Origin: Erpobdella octoculata
Taxonomy: Eukaryota > Annelida > Clitellata > Hirudinida > Erpobdellidae
Direction of reading: 5' to 3'
Length of the DNA stretch: 64,000 nucleotides
Assembly (NCBI GenBank): GCA_963978895.1
Contig: OZ022238.1
Location: forward strand, 27,481,117 to 27,545,116
A program made the translations under genes and the position numbers. Positions 23,001-32,879 of the stretch are shown one piece after another; position 1 is the first letter of the stretch; every line of letters begins with the position of its first letter. The notes below the pieces were generated by a model. The model made no database searches. It was not told the DNA's origin and worked only from the letters and a program-made list of their open reading frames with translations.

Positions 23001-26000
23001 ATCCCGTATTAAAATGAATCCCTACCCTAACCTTATCTTACCCTAACCCTACCCAAAACCCTATCCTAGGTAGTCGCATAAAAAGTTTCAAAATATTTTT
23101 TTTTTAATTTCACTAATATTTTAAATAAAGGTACAAATTCTGAGTTTGAATATACTATATAGTGTAAAAAATAAAATTAATAAAGATATAGCGAATCAAT
23201 CATAGATATATCTGAATCAATGATCGCCTACCGGCGCCTAACGCCATGGTAATAGTTATAACATTATATAACACGCTACGCGATTCCATCGTTTACATTT
23301 TTCCTTAACACTCAAATTTTTTTATGTAAAATTTTTTAAATTATTTATTTAATTAAAATAATTTTATATAACATTTTCCCATTTTAAATAAATTATTTAT
23401 ACTAATTATCATAATGTTTAAACTAGTGGTTACTTTTCATCGTGTTTATAGTTAATTATAGCCTAGAATTACCTTATTTTTTTTAAAAGAATACAATTGT
23501 AATCATAAAATATTAAAAATTTCAATTTACGATTTCTATTAATCGAGATATATCGATTTTAAGACACGAGATCCACCATGCTAAACGCAAAAAACTGATG
23601 AGAGCGTAGGTAGACGTCGTATGCGTTGTTCGTTTGACTCGTTGATTTCAACGATTTTATTCATTTTTCACTTAAACCACTAAAGTCACACTAATTAAAC
23701 CATATATAAAAATAATTAATTAACTTAGATCATGCGCATTTGTCAACTCTTTAACGCTTGACATAAGTTGTGTAAAGTTATGCTGAGAGACTGTCATGTC
23801 ATCAGTGCATAACGTCAATGTTAACCGGTATTTGACCAGCTAACTTTACTATACTACAGTAATACTTTAGATTTGCTGGTTAGGATCAGAGATGGGGTGG
23901 CTTTCTTGGTTGTTGGACTAATATACTTTTGTGTTTGCAAAGCAAAGTCCCTTGTAGACTTGAGTTTCAAAATGTTCTCTTTCTGTCAACTGGCACCAAA
24001 ATAGTTCCACATGGTACAGGTAATTTTTTCATTTCACGTAAAAGAAACCAACCAGGCTAGAATACTATATGGTACATTTTCAGCGGACAATGCCAATTCA
24101 AAGTCAATCAATGCAAAAAAAACACAAGACAAGGTATTTTATAGATGACTAGTAGTTTTTTCTAAGATAACTGAAATGTTACATGAAGTTACAAAAATGG
24201 CTTCCTCTCAATTCTGATTGTCAGCTTAATGATGTATTGTATTATATTGTATAAACGATTTCTACCTTACAATATTATGTGTCAAAGTTAGATAGCACAT
24301 TATTGCATATTGATGCTATTGCATACTGATACTCTTTAATCTAAGAACGTTTATTCATATTAATCGGTTCCACGACAAAACGTTCACAGACAAAATGTTC
24401 AACGACAAAATGTTCCCGACAAAACGTTCACGACACAACGTTCACGACAAAATGTTCACGACAAAATGAACACCGACAAAACGTTCACAGACAAAATGTT
24501 CAACGACAAAATGTTCAACGACAACATGTTCACGACAAAACGTTCACGACAAAACGTTCACGAAAAATGTTCACGCACAAAATGTTCATAGACAAAATGT
24601 TCACAGACAAAATGCTCACAGACAAAATGTTCAACGACAAAACGTTCACGACAAAACGTTCACGACACAACGTTCACGACAAAATGTTCACACTGAAATA
24701 TAAAAATTTTGTTTTATTATGTCAAGATCGCTTGCAAACTAATTATCAAGTCATTTTGAGTGATGTGTCTATTCACCATTTTATTTACCTAAGCAAAGTA
24801 TATGTGCATGACAGCATGAAACTAATACGTATTGGCAACATCAAATGATCTTCAATTAATAAATAATTGTATGGAGTTATAGCTATTTGGCTTTTTTCTT
24901 TTTCATCCCTATTTTGATCCTTCTTATCATCGTTCCATTTATTAACTAGTTAATGCCGGTTAATTGCTTTTGGATAGCCTAACTTTTTAGTTTTTAATTG
25001 CTAGAGATGTATTTGAAGTATTTTCAATTCTAGTTGAAAAACGCAGGTAGCTGCAGGCTGCTTTACCCAGGTCACCGTTACGTTAATTAGCTAATTAAAG
25101 GAGGCTATATTGCTCTTGGAAGCCGATAACTTCTTAATCGCTAGGCTACAACGATCAAGGCTTCTTTCTGACGTTCACTTAATTAAAATTGAAACATCAA
25201 ATGAATCTCAATTAATACCTAATTGCATTTCTTTTTCTTTTTAATCGGAGTTAATAAAGATTTCATATTTCGACCCTTTTAATCATCGTTCTATTTATTA
25301 ACTAGTTAATGCGGGTTGGTTAATTTTCTCTTGGATACCCTTAACTTTTTAATCTTTAGAATACATACATCAAACCTTAATTGAAATTGAAAATTTAAAC
25401 GATCTCAAATTAGTAACCAATTGTATTTTCCTATTATAGCTATCTCATTTCATCTGTTTTTTCCTTCTTGCTGAAACAGTTTACAGTCTTCCGATCCATA
25501 CTCATCTGGTTGCCGTTTGAGTTAGGGGTATCAAAGAGGAAATTAACATCGCATTTACTATAGTTAACGTTTTATTTGCTCTCGTTTTGTGAAACACAAA
25601 TTATTTTATCATTTAAAACTAAACTAAATTTAAAAGTTGCAATCGTGAACATTTTGTCGTGAACGTTGTGTCGTGAACGTTTTGTCGTGAACATTTTGTC
25701 GTGAACATTTTGTCGTTGAACATTTTGTCTGTGAACATTTTGTCTGTGAACATTTTGTCTGTGAACATTTTGTCGTGAACGTTGTGTCGTGAACGTTTTG
25801 TCGTGAACGTTTTGTCGTGAACATTTTGTCGTTGAACATTTTGTCTGTGAACATTTTGTCTGTGAACATTTTGTCTGTGAACATTTTGTCTGTGAACATT
25901 TTGTCGTGAACATTGTGTCGTGAACGTTGTGTCGTGAACGTTTTGTCGGGAACATTTTGTCGTTGAACATTTTGTCTGTGAACGTTTTGTCGTGACACCA

Positions 26001-29000
26001 TATTAATCAAACAATCCATAATAATTATAATATGAATTTATCATTTATATATTGTTTTATATGTCTGCGAAACAGTGCAATACTTGATCAGTAATGCGAT
26101 GACTGAGATGGCGGCGACAATGGCCGGCAAACGAGTGATTTTGCAGTTCGAGTAGCAAAATAGGGGGCCATAGTTACGTCGTGGGGGCATTTTTAAGCAA
26201 TGAAAATTTCCAGTAATATAGATTAATGAAGATGCTAGCCCGGCAAAAAAAACTAAAAGACGGCAACGTCAAATAAGAAAGTTATAAGTGATTATAAGAA
26301 AAATAAAATGTGGACCAAACTTCCAGATCCAATGTCAAGGTGAAATGGGTGTGGCCAAGTATATTGACTGGTCTCGTTAAATTCCCGCACTTTTTACGTG
26401 TCTCCTGATGTAACCAAAGACTCTATAGACGCCCGAATTATCGAGATATAAACAAAAATATAACACCACTCGACGCCGGGATCGAAAAAGCCGCGCGCAG
26501 AAAATTCGGCTCATCTCAGTGCGATTTTTAACTGCGACTGCCTAGTATAGTAGTTACTTTTTTGTGCGTTTCGGTCTTTGAGTCCTTCCTAGTAGACGTA
26601 GACCTAGTAGAATTAGTAGAGTTTTTATTGTTACTAGACGTCTAGATTCCTAGAGTGTGTACGAAGTTATAAAAGTTTAATTACCTAGCTACAATAAAAT
26701 ACTTATTCTTGTTATATTTTGTAAATTTTCAAATAAATGATAATTTTCAACTTTTGAAGCTTATAATTATTATAATAATTGTTTTATTTTTCAGCCATTG
26801 GAAGACTCTGTGAAAAATGTGGTTATTATTAAAATCATTTTTTACTATATTCAGGTTTTTAAGGTTTACTTTCAATTTTTAATGAGGTATATTTTATTAC
26901 CAGCACCAACTTTTTTCAGCTTAGAAAAGGCTGAGAAGCAAAAATGCCCCAATGTCACTTGCATAAGTAAACACAAATTTTGCCAGGATTGTTGTAAATT
27001 TAGAAACTTTTAAAAACAACAATAGTACCCTTTGATGAATTTTATTTTTTAGACAATTTATATAGCGTCGTGTGCAGCAGAAGCCCCTTAAAGGGCGCTT
27101 TACAAAGTTGGCAACTTGCAGATAAGACTAACGGCATATGCAGTGTTTTACACCGCCGCTGACAGCCCTGCGTACTACTCGCTAGCTCGACAAGTGCACT
27201 TTAACGCCAGCCTAAGTTGGTACTCATTTATTGACCAATAAAGGATGAAACGCTGAGTTGACGTGAGCACAAGTCATTTTATTGAATTAGTTTCTTGCTC
27301 AAGGAAATTACGTGCCCGGACCGGGAATCGAACACGGGTCCTACGTCTCTCAAAGCCGGTGTCTATACCACTAGACCAACACGTCCCACATAACATTGCA
27401 GATGTGAGTGTCAAAGTACGCTGAGGATACAAATAATTGAAATAAAAAACTAAGAAATAGTTTTTATTGTAAATTTATTTTAATAGAAAGTTTTAAAAAT
27501 ATTAATTTTAACGATTTAAACTTAGCATTAATTTTCTACTCACTGCTCGGTTACTAAGAGTGGTTAGCATAAAGTCATCCACTTAGAAAGTATTTGATTA
27601 AATTTAATTGTTTCAAAAATTGAAACATAAAATTATTCTGCATTCGCTCCGTTTTTTTTTAAAAGTTTTCATCAGTGGAACACGCTACGCAAATCCCGAG
27701 ATTGTATTCACTTATTCTAAAAGAAGGGTGCCGTTAATTTTATTGATTAATTTATTGTTTATTGTATTGATGAAAGTGTTTAGCACCATCAAATGATTTC
27801 CGGGCGGTAAAATTACTAGAGCTCTACCGATTAATCGGTAGCATTCATAATCGGGCCGATTATCAGCCCAATCGGTCGGAACAATCGGCTGTCGATTGTT
27901 CATAAATGGTACAATCACCACACAAGCATCAGAGTAGAGATGGATCACGGACCATCAACGTCGCGACTTTGGGATCTGTTCTCGGATGTTGTGAGCGAGC
28001 CAGAACCGCAAAAAAAACTCGTCGATCATGGGCAATGTCAATGAAGCAGTTGATGCAATGATTAGTTTATACTTGTCATCAGCACCATTGCCTCGCACAG
28101 AAAGCCCATACGTTTGGTGGAATACCAACAAATTCTTTGAAAGCCAAAACAGGAGAAATGCTCCTACTTCTAAAGTACAATCTGCCTCAGTTTTCTTTTA
28201 ACTATTGAGAGTGGAAAGTGACAGGTGCTCATGGACTTCAACTAGACATTTTTACATGTTTAGATTTTTTTATTGCCTGCAAGTTCTGTAGAGTATAGCT
28301 CAAGTTTAAGGCGTAGTCTAATTTTAACAAAACACCATTTACCAAAATAAAAAAATAGACAATCGGTATCGGCTGTTCTCATAATCGGGACAATCAGCTA
28401 AATGTGAAATCGGTAGAGCTCTAAAAATTACCATAATGATTGGTATGAAACAGCAGACAAGGGGCAGAACTCAACTTTCCAAGTTACACTTTTTCTGGGT
28501 TTTTTCATAGTGTTCCTGTCAAGTTCTTCCTAATCCTAATTATTCTGAAGACTAAAACTCAAAGGCGGTACATAAGAATTTTTTAGTTTTATAAATTCAA
28601 ATTTAACAAAATGACAGAGACCACGAAGAAGCTTCTTCTGAAGCAAGCAAGCAAACTAACTTTGAGCTTTATTTCTGTCTCTCACATACACACACTCCAA
28701 TCTCTCACTTTCTCAGCAAGATATCTCCTCTGCAAAATCTTTTGTCTTGATGCATTAAAACTAGAGATACTGCAGTAAATTAGTTACAAAATGTCCAACG
28801 CTAAGAAATAAAATTTGGTCAGAAACATTCCAGACATATATCCGCCCACTAGTATGAAATCATTGATTTATTATATTCTTTCAGGTGATGGGAAATGTGT
28901 GATCTGTGACTCATATGTGCGACCGTGCACTCTTGTTAGGATTTGTGACGAGTGTAACTATGGATCATACCAGGGAAGGTGTGTCATATGTGGTGGACCT

Positions 29001-29262
29001 GGAGTATCTGATGCTTATTACTGTAAGGAATGTACAGTTACAGAGAAAGATGTGAGTTTTTGTAGATGTTTTAAAAGTAATTTTGTAAATATTATGAATC
29101 TTAAAATCTTTTTGTTCTTAAAAACCTTCATTTTATAATTTGTAAATTTTTTATATTTTTAATTTAATACAGAGAGATGGATGTCCCAAAATTGTAAACC
29201 TTGGAAGTGCAAAAACAGATTTGTTCTACGAACGTAAAAAATATGGATTTAAGAAGCGATAG
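20007..29262 (+). CDS. PHF5A: PHF5A / SF3b14b, complete four-exon gene
   Basis: Exons 20007-20058, 26795-26818, 28885-29051 and 29173-29262 join in phase (1, 1, 0) to give 110 residues and a stop, the same length as the human protein. The product is almost unchanged from known PHF5A: it starts [17 protein letters not shown], has the CX2C pairs [28 protein letters not shown] and YYCKEC that form the zinc-stabilised fold, and ends [11 protein letters not shown]5A is a core subunit of the SF3b complex in the U2 snRNP and helps form the branch-site adenosine pocket. All donors are GT and all acceptors AG. Intron 1 (6.7 kb) and intron 2 (2.1 kb) are filled with transposons. Confidence 0.97.
20120..20762 (+). 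repeat. Left terminal inverted repeat of the MULE-like element
   Basis: 643 bp, matching the reverse complement of 21856-22498 with few differences. Highly similar arms imply recent transposition or gene conversion between arms. Confidence 0.93.
20831..21762 (-). pseudogene. Ulp1-like (C48) cysteine protease with C-terminal PHD finger, broken
   Basis: On the minus strand the first block ([20 protein letters not shown]) matches the Ulp1 substrate-binding helix. [11 protein letters not shown] supplies the catalytic His region, and [12 protein letters not shown] the oxyanion Gln and nucleophilic Cys. A PHD-type zinc finger ends the frame ([28 protein letters not shown]). An in-frame TGA at 21376-21378 splits the protease, and a frameshift near 21090 separates it from the PHD finger. 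Ulp1 proteases cut SUMO-like modifiers; Ulp1 genes are known passengers of MULE elements in plants. Start upstream of 21762 is unclear (no ATG). Confidence 0.83.
21856..22498 (-). repeat. Right terminal inverted repeat of the MULE-like element
   Basis: Partner of the left arm. The inner boundary is at GATACAATATCCGG, after which similarity stops abruptly on both sides. Confidence 0.93.
22949..23260 (-). mobile_element. MITE with telomere-like core, copy B (inverted relative to copy A)
   Basis: The reverse complement aligns with 19270-19586, including the CCGGCGGT terminal block, the CCCTAACCC-type core and the block AAATTCTGAGTTTGAATATA. It lies in PHF5A intron 1, while copy A lies just upstream of the gene. 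Confidence 0.7.
23261..24355. other. PHF5A intron 1, unique AT-rich part
   Basis: No inverted-repeat element and no coding exon was recognised. A moderately GC-richer patch at 23876-24020 has a short open frame without known domain. Confidence 0.4.
24366..24690 (+). repeat. Left minisatellite arm of the foldback element
   Basis: About twenty units with consensus (A)(CA)GACAAAAYGTTCAC, mixing 14-, 15- and 16-bp versions. The CACAACGTTC variant appears in the same order in both arms. Confidence 0.93.
24834..25480. repeat. Internal diverged direct repeats of the foldback element
   Basis: The phrase ACATCAAATGA-TC-CAATTAAT followed by AATTGYAT and later ATTTATTAACTAGTTAATGC starts at about 24839 and 25193. 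A shorter, more diverged version begins near 25395. The units are about 355 and 200 bp apart. Confidence 0.6.
25645..25998 (-). repeat. Right minisatellite arm of the foldback element
   Basis: Reverse complement of the left arm, slightly longer, with an expanded run of TTTTGTCTGTGAACA units at about 25728-25765 and 25845-25895. All apparent open frames here (rich in QNVHDK and TKCSQ) are translations of the array. Confidence 0.93.
26009..26794. other. PHF5A intron 1, 3' part
   Basis: Contains a patch (26100-26530) of higher complexity with no recognised feature, then AT-rich sequence leading to the exon 2 polypyrimidine tract. Short frames beginning [11 protein letters not shown] (26099) lack support. 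Confidence 0.4.
26795..26818 (+). CDS. PHF5A: PHF5A micro-exon 2 (24 bp)
   Basis: A T-rich acceptor (TTTTATTTTTCAG) precedes CC ATT GGA AGA CTC TGT GAA AAA T, then donor GTGGTT. It encodes IGRLCEK and supplies bases for two split codons (Ala and Cys). Homology and exact phase make the call firm despite its size. Confidence 0.95.
27041..27390 (-). mobile_element. tRNA-derived SINE, longer variant, in PHF5A intron 2
   Basis: On the minus strand: tRNA-like head (GTCTAGTGGTATAGACACC, B box GTGTTCGATTCCC), shared body (TTTCCTTGAGCAAGAAACTA), then an unrelated middle of about 190 bp, and a CGACGCTATATAAAT tail. It shares head and tail with the shorter SINEs but has a different internal segment, so it is a second subfamily. 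Confidence 0.83.
27817..28423. mobile_element. Non-autonomous hAT element (607 bp) in PHF5A intron 2
   Basis: The inverted ends TAGAGCTCTACCGATT are flanked by a perfect 8-bp direct repeat AAAATTAC (27809-27816, 28424-28431), the hAT target size. Inside on the plus strand are transposase remnants: [18 protein letters not shown] and, in another stretch, [19 protein letters not shown], which resembles the hAT C-terminal P..WW region. Most of the transposase is deleted. Confidence 0.9.
28885..29051 (+). CDS. PHF5A: PHF5A exon 3, zinc-finger core
   Basis: Acceptor TATTCTTTCAG, 167 bp, donor GAT|GTGAGT. It carries most of the paired CXXC motifs, including [15 protein letters not shown]. Translated upstream of the acceptor the frame is intronic, so the apparent ATG at 28815 is not the start. 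Confidence 0.97.
29173..29262 (+). CDS. PHF5A: PHF5A exon 4 and stop
   Basis: Acceptor TTTAATACAG, 90 bp encoding [20 protein letters not shown] and a basic C-terminus, stop TAG at 29260-29262. Confidence 0.97.
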   Translation, partial: RDGCPKIVNLGSAKTDLFYERKKYGFKKR

Positions 29263-29304
29263 TCTCTGTGTTCTTCTCTGATGACTGCTTATTTTTTGTT
29301 TTCA

Positions 29305-29310
29305 AATAAA
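29305..29310 (+). terminator. PHF5A: PHF5A polyadenylation signal AATAAA
   Basis: AATAAA lies 43 bases after the stop codon and is followed by T- and TG-rich sequence (TTTTTAATTGTTTGTTG), a normal arrangement for an animal poly(A) site. Confidence 0.7.
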
Positions 29311-29764
29311 CTTTTTAATTGTTTGTTGTCTTCTTTCCTAAAGGAGGTTTAATTTAGAAAAGTTAACGTGTACAACAGACCGCCGAAAAGTTGTTCGCCT
29401 ATCCCCCATTTTCCAATCATCAGCTGTTTTTGGAGACTAAAGTTTTGATGATAGTTTGAAGAAACGATCAAAGTGGCGTATTTTTGGGACTTTCTGCCCG
29501 GGCGCTAAAAACCCTAGCTAAGTATCTGTTCTATATTTGAAGTCTGGAAACAAGATTTCATGCCAATATTCAATGCTTTTAAGTCATAATCTATCACAAA
29601 ATTCAATTTCAACTAATTCATTTTAATGGTCATAGCATATTCAAAAACCCAGAAATTGATAATGAAACCTCGGCCCTTGAGATTGAACAGGCCCGGAAAC
29701 GCCGGTACCCCAGCTAATTCTAAATATATTTTCAAGATATTTTTTGATGATAATCTATAATATA
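29311..29764. other. PHF5A 3' flank, nothing recognised
   Basis: A GCCCGGAAACGCCGGTACCCCAGCTAATTC block at about 29690-29720 looks like a decayed Helitron-like 3' end on the plus strand. Otherwise AT-rich. Confidence 0.4.
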
Positions 29765-30260
29765 CTAGAGATAGCCCGTCATAAATGACGGATTTTTTTA
29801 AATTACATAAATCATTTTTCGATTGTACCGTCACCCATGGAACCCTGCATAGTAACTATGCAAGGCTCCATGCACCACCTCTTTTTATTTTTAGGACTGA
29901 CAGTGTTCAATTGCGTAATAACTTTTATTACACGCCTGCGCGCCCTAATTTTAGCAACTGCTGACAATACTGACCACCGCGGCCGCCGCGTTATGCGAAA
30001 TTGTTAACATACAGACATAGGTTTTGTCCGTCTCAAGGACAGATGTTTTAAAATTAAGATGTACAAAAACAAAATGACATTTGATAACCATAAAAAAATT
30101 TTTTTCTATATATAAGCAAATTTAATGAATTTTTTTATTGTGTTTAAATTTTCAATGTACTAACGTATTTCATATAAATTTAAAGGATGTAAAAATTAAA
30201 GAGTGCAATAATTATTTATTAAAGAATTTTAGTATACACGACATTTCTTGTGAATTGACG
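29765..30260 (-). mobile_element. Non-autonomous Helitron-like element, CCGTCA-hairpin family, copy 2
   Basis: The minus-strand 3' end is CCGTCATTTATGACGGGCTA...CTAG (29765). The interior matches 14993-15190 and its 5' half matches 33855-33960 in reverse. It carries an extra hairpin at 29836-29872 (CATGGAACCCTGCATAG, 3-bp loop, then its complement) that is absent from copy 1. Confidence 0.68.
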
Positions 30261-30375
30261 CCATCGTTGAGAAGTAAGTAGTCCTTGCTTCTGAGATTTG
30301 TTTAAATCTCATTATATAATATTTTTCGATTGCAGTGCCACTTCTTTTGATCTCTAGGACTGAGAGTGTATATAG

Positions 30376-30421
30376 CATGGACTCCTAAATAAAAGCTATA
30401 GCTTTTATTTAGGAGTCCATG
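30376..30421. mobile_element. 46-bp perfect palindrome flanked by 8-bp direct repeats
   Basis: CATGGACTCCTAAATAAAAG continues into its exact reverse complement with no spacer. GTATATAG occurs immediately on each side (30368-30375, 30422-30429). The related Helitron-like copies at 15085 and 29900 lack the palindrome at this position, so it was inserted. The structure fits a minimal MITE with an 8-bp target duplication. Confidence 0.75.
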
Positions 30422-30504
30422 GTATATAGGTACAATTGCATAATAACATTTATTACACGCCTGCGCGCAATAAATTCTTACGTGCACATATCTTGATATA
30501 ACAA

Positions 30505-30575
30505 GATATCCTTGATCGTCTATAAGACTAATTATGTAAGCGTGACAGAATCAGTGAGTGACGTGGCTACTATAA
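30505..30575 (-). repeat. Repeat matching 32507-32585 in reverse
   Basis: The phrase TAAGCGTGACAGAATCAGTGAGTGACG with flanking CTATATTATAG-like words is shared with the segment after the Helitron Rep fragment. Because the two copies are inverted, they bracket 30.5-32.6 kb. Confidence 0.65.
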
Positions 30576-31948
30576 TATAGATATAAATGAGGTTTTCTGT
30601 ATGTCCTTTATGCATTGCTACACTATTCGTCCAATCGTAATGAAATTTTCACAAAATTTTGAGACAAAATGGGAGACAATTATAGTGAAAAGAAATTGAA
30701 CTCGGTCACAAAATGAACACGAAAACTGCATCAAATGTCACTAATTCAATTCTCAATTTGTAGCATTATATTTGTCATACGAGAAATAAAGTAGTTACCA
30801 GTTCAATTTATTATTTGCTTTAATTTGTGGACTTTTTAAACTAAATATACATTCTCTCTCCTCACCGTTTCCTTCGTAGTCCCTGCCGTTGAGTACACCT
30901 GCGGAAAATGTGGAAGAAGTTTCGGCTCCCGTATCGGTTTATTCAGCCACAGTCAACATTCCAGTGTCACAGGGTAGACACAGGTGCAAACTCCATTGTC
31001 TCTAGAGACAGAAGAATGTCATTCATTCAATAATCCATCTAGGATCTCCCCTAAAAGCAAATAGAAATAATAAGCAAGAAACAAAAACACAGAATGAAAT
31101 AAAACACTAATGAAATAAAAGATACCATCTTAACGTCAAAGATAAAACAGAAAAAAGCTCCACAGAGTCATTTTCGAAGCTTGTTGTTGAATGGGACTTG
31201 ATTTTCTGAGATTTTCGGTACAAGGCATATGATAGTGGATCAGTGGATCTAATATGAAAAGAATAGGGTTGCTGAGAAAAAGATATGGGCCCGGGGAAAT
31301 AATTAACCCAGGACCCATTCAAAAACTTTTCTCTTTCAAATTCTCATTTTTTCTAAAATAGCTGGTGACCGGAGGCGTAGTCAGAAAGACTTTTCAACTT
31401 TTATCTCCTTATTTTTTCAGACCCAGGCCTTCAAAAAGTATTGACTCCGTGGATTACCCTTGTCTCCCCCCTCTCGGCAGCCTTAAAAGAATAGAAAAAG
31501 GTGTGTAAACAAGGTTTTAACCAGGGAATTCAATTGTCCCTTGTCGCATATGCAAGTCATTGCAAATCATTCACTTAATATTGGTGGAGGTGGATGGTGC
31601 CATTCGTTTTTCGTTTTTGGAGTACTGTCAATGTATAGGATATACATTGTTTCCACAAGCATATAAAAAACTATAAAAATTTAGTGATCTAAATCTGAGT
31701 CTGATGCTAGATTGGAAAATTTTATCAACTGCGTTAGACCTCTGCAATATGATCAGAAAAAACTTTATAAGATTATGAAAAAACAATGCCACTACAGCAA
31801 TTGAGGCAAGCTCATTGCAACGTACAGCCTCCCATTATTGCCATCGTAATTTAGCCTTCGAATCAATAAGTCTAGCAGAAGTTGGAAATCTTTGACACTT
31901 AAATGATAAAATAAAGTATCTCAGCAAGGTTATTGGGAGATAAAAATT
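30576..31948. other. Mosaic of repeat fragments, no intact gene
   Basis: 30590-30660 is the conserved GTCCTTTATGCATTGCTACA block of the minisatellite Helitron family. At 30895-31030 a frame reads YTCGKCGRSFGSRIGLFSHS, the short zinc-finger-like end found at the C-terminus of some LINE polyproteins. The remainder has no recognised feature. Confidence 0.5.
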
Positions 31949-32509
31949 TTGGCGTCGCTGTCCTCGCAGCAGAAATGGTTGAAAAAGCAGGTTTTTAAGA
32001 AAAAAAAGTTTTGCTTGAGAAACGATCTTGAATGTGGAATTTTCGGAAAAGCAGTCGCATTTGTCTATTCTATTGAGTTTCCGAAAAGAGGGCTGCCGGA
32101 CGCGCATATCTTAGTAACATTGAGAGCCGAAAATAAATTCACAACACCCGAACGAATTGATCAATTCATTTCTGCAGAAATTCCTAGAGTTAATAGTCCT
32201 AGGCTTCGCGAAATAGTGCTAAAATGCATGATACATGGCCCATGCGGCATCAGATATCCAAACGCACCATGCATGAAGGATGGAAAGTGTTCAAAACAGT
32301 ATCCTAAGGAGTTTAATGAACACACTCAACTCAATGTGATTGGATATCCTTCCTGTCGTCGTCGCCGTGATGAGCAAGTCACAGTTAGAGGATCGTTGAT
32401 GGATAATCGTAAAGTCGTGCCTTACAATCCTTTTCTGACACTAAAATTCAACGCACACATCAACGTTGAATGTTCCACTTCTCTGAGATTCGTCAAATCT
32501 ATAATATAG
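31949..32509 (+). pseudogene. Helitron Rep/helicase N-terminal (helitron-like domain) fragment
   Basis: The frame carries YSIEFPKRGLPDAHILVTL (the HUH-side IEFQKRGLPHxH motif with H kept as DAHI), then HGPCGIRYPNAPCMKDGKCS, KQYPKEF and GYPSCRRRR. These are standard Helitron helicase-like domain motifs. The frame stops at a TAG directly followed by the 32507 repeat. The rolling-circle Tyr motif and the helicase are absent, so it is a dead fragment. Confidence 0.9.
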
Positions 32510-32585
32510 TAGCCCCCGTCACTCACTCACTTACTGATTCTGTCACGCTTACGTAATTAGTCGTATAGCTACTATATTATCGAAG
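32507..32585 (+). repeat. Repeat matching 30505-30575 in reverse
   Basis: Begins TAGTAGCCCCCGTCACTCAC and ends CTACTATATTATCGAAG. Its placement right at the stop of the Helitron fragment suggests that it is the end of the element that replaced the rest of the gene. Confidence 0.6.
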
Positions 32586-32643
32586 ATATTTCTATTAGTA
32601 TTCAGTAGTTATTAAATACAATTTTTTTTCATTGACATATATA

Positions 32644-32767
<124 letters not shown>

Positions 32768-32879
32768 TTTTGTTTTTCCTATGAATTAAGTTCAGATGTC
32801 GGATGTCGTGTACATTGAAATTCTTTAATAACTAATTATTGCACTCTTTAATTTTCACATCATTTGAATTTATATGAAA

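Larger units (their letters stand above)
24366..25998. mobile_element. Foldback element whose inverted repeats are 14-16-bp minisatellites
   Basis: The left arm (24366-24690) is a tandem array of GACAAAATGTTCAC, GACAAAACGTTCAC and ACAGACAAAATGTTCA units. The right arm (25645-25998) is the same array in reverse complement. The first 85 or so bases of the two arms match almost base for base. A direct repeat CATATTAATC flanks the element (24356-24365 and 25999-26008), a 9-10-bp target duplication. The middle holds three diverged copies of another repeat and no coding region. The organisation resembles Drosophila FB and sea-urchin TU foldback elements. Confidence 0.9.

Noticed and set aside
25645..25998. 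CRISPR-like array of short repeats
   Set aside because: Units are contiguous without spacers, mirror an inverted array at 24366, and the window is eukaryotic.
28815..28884. Start of a 107-residue zinc-finger protein at 28815
   Set aside because: The first 70 bases are intronic: a TTCTTTCAG acceptor precedes the conserved part, and real upstream exons lie at 20007 and 26795.
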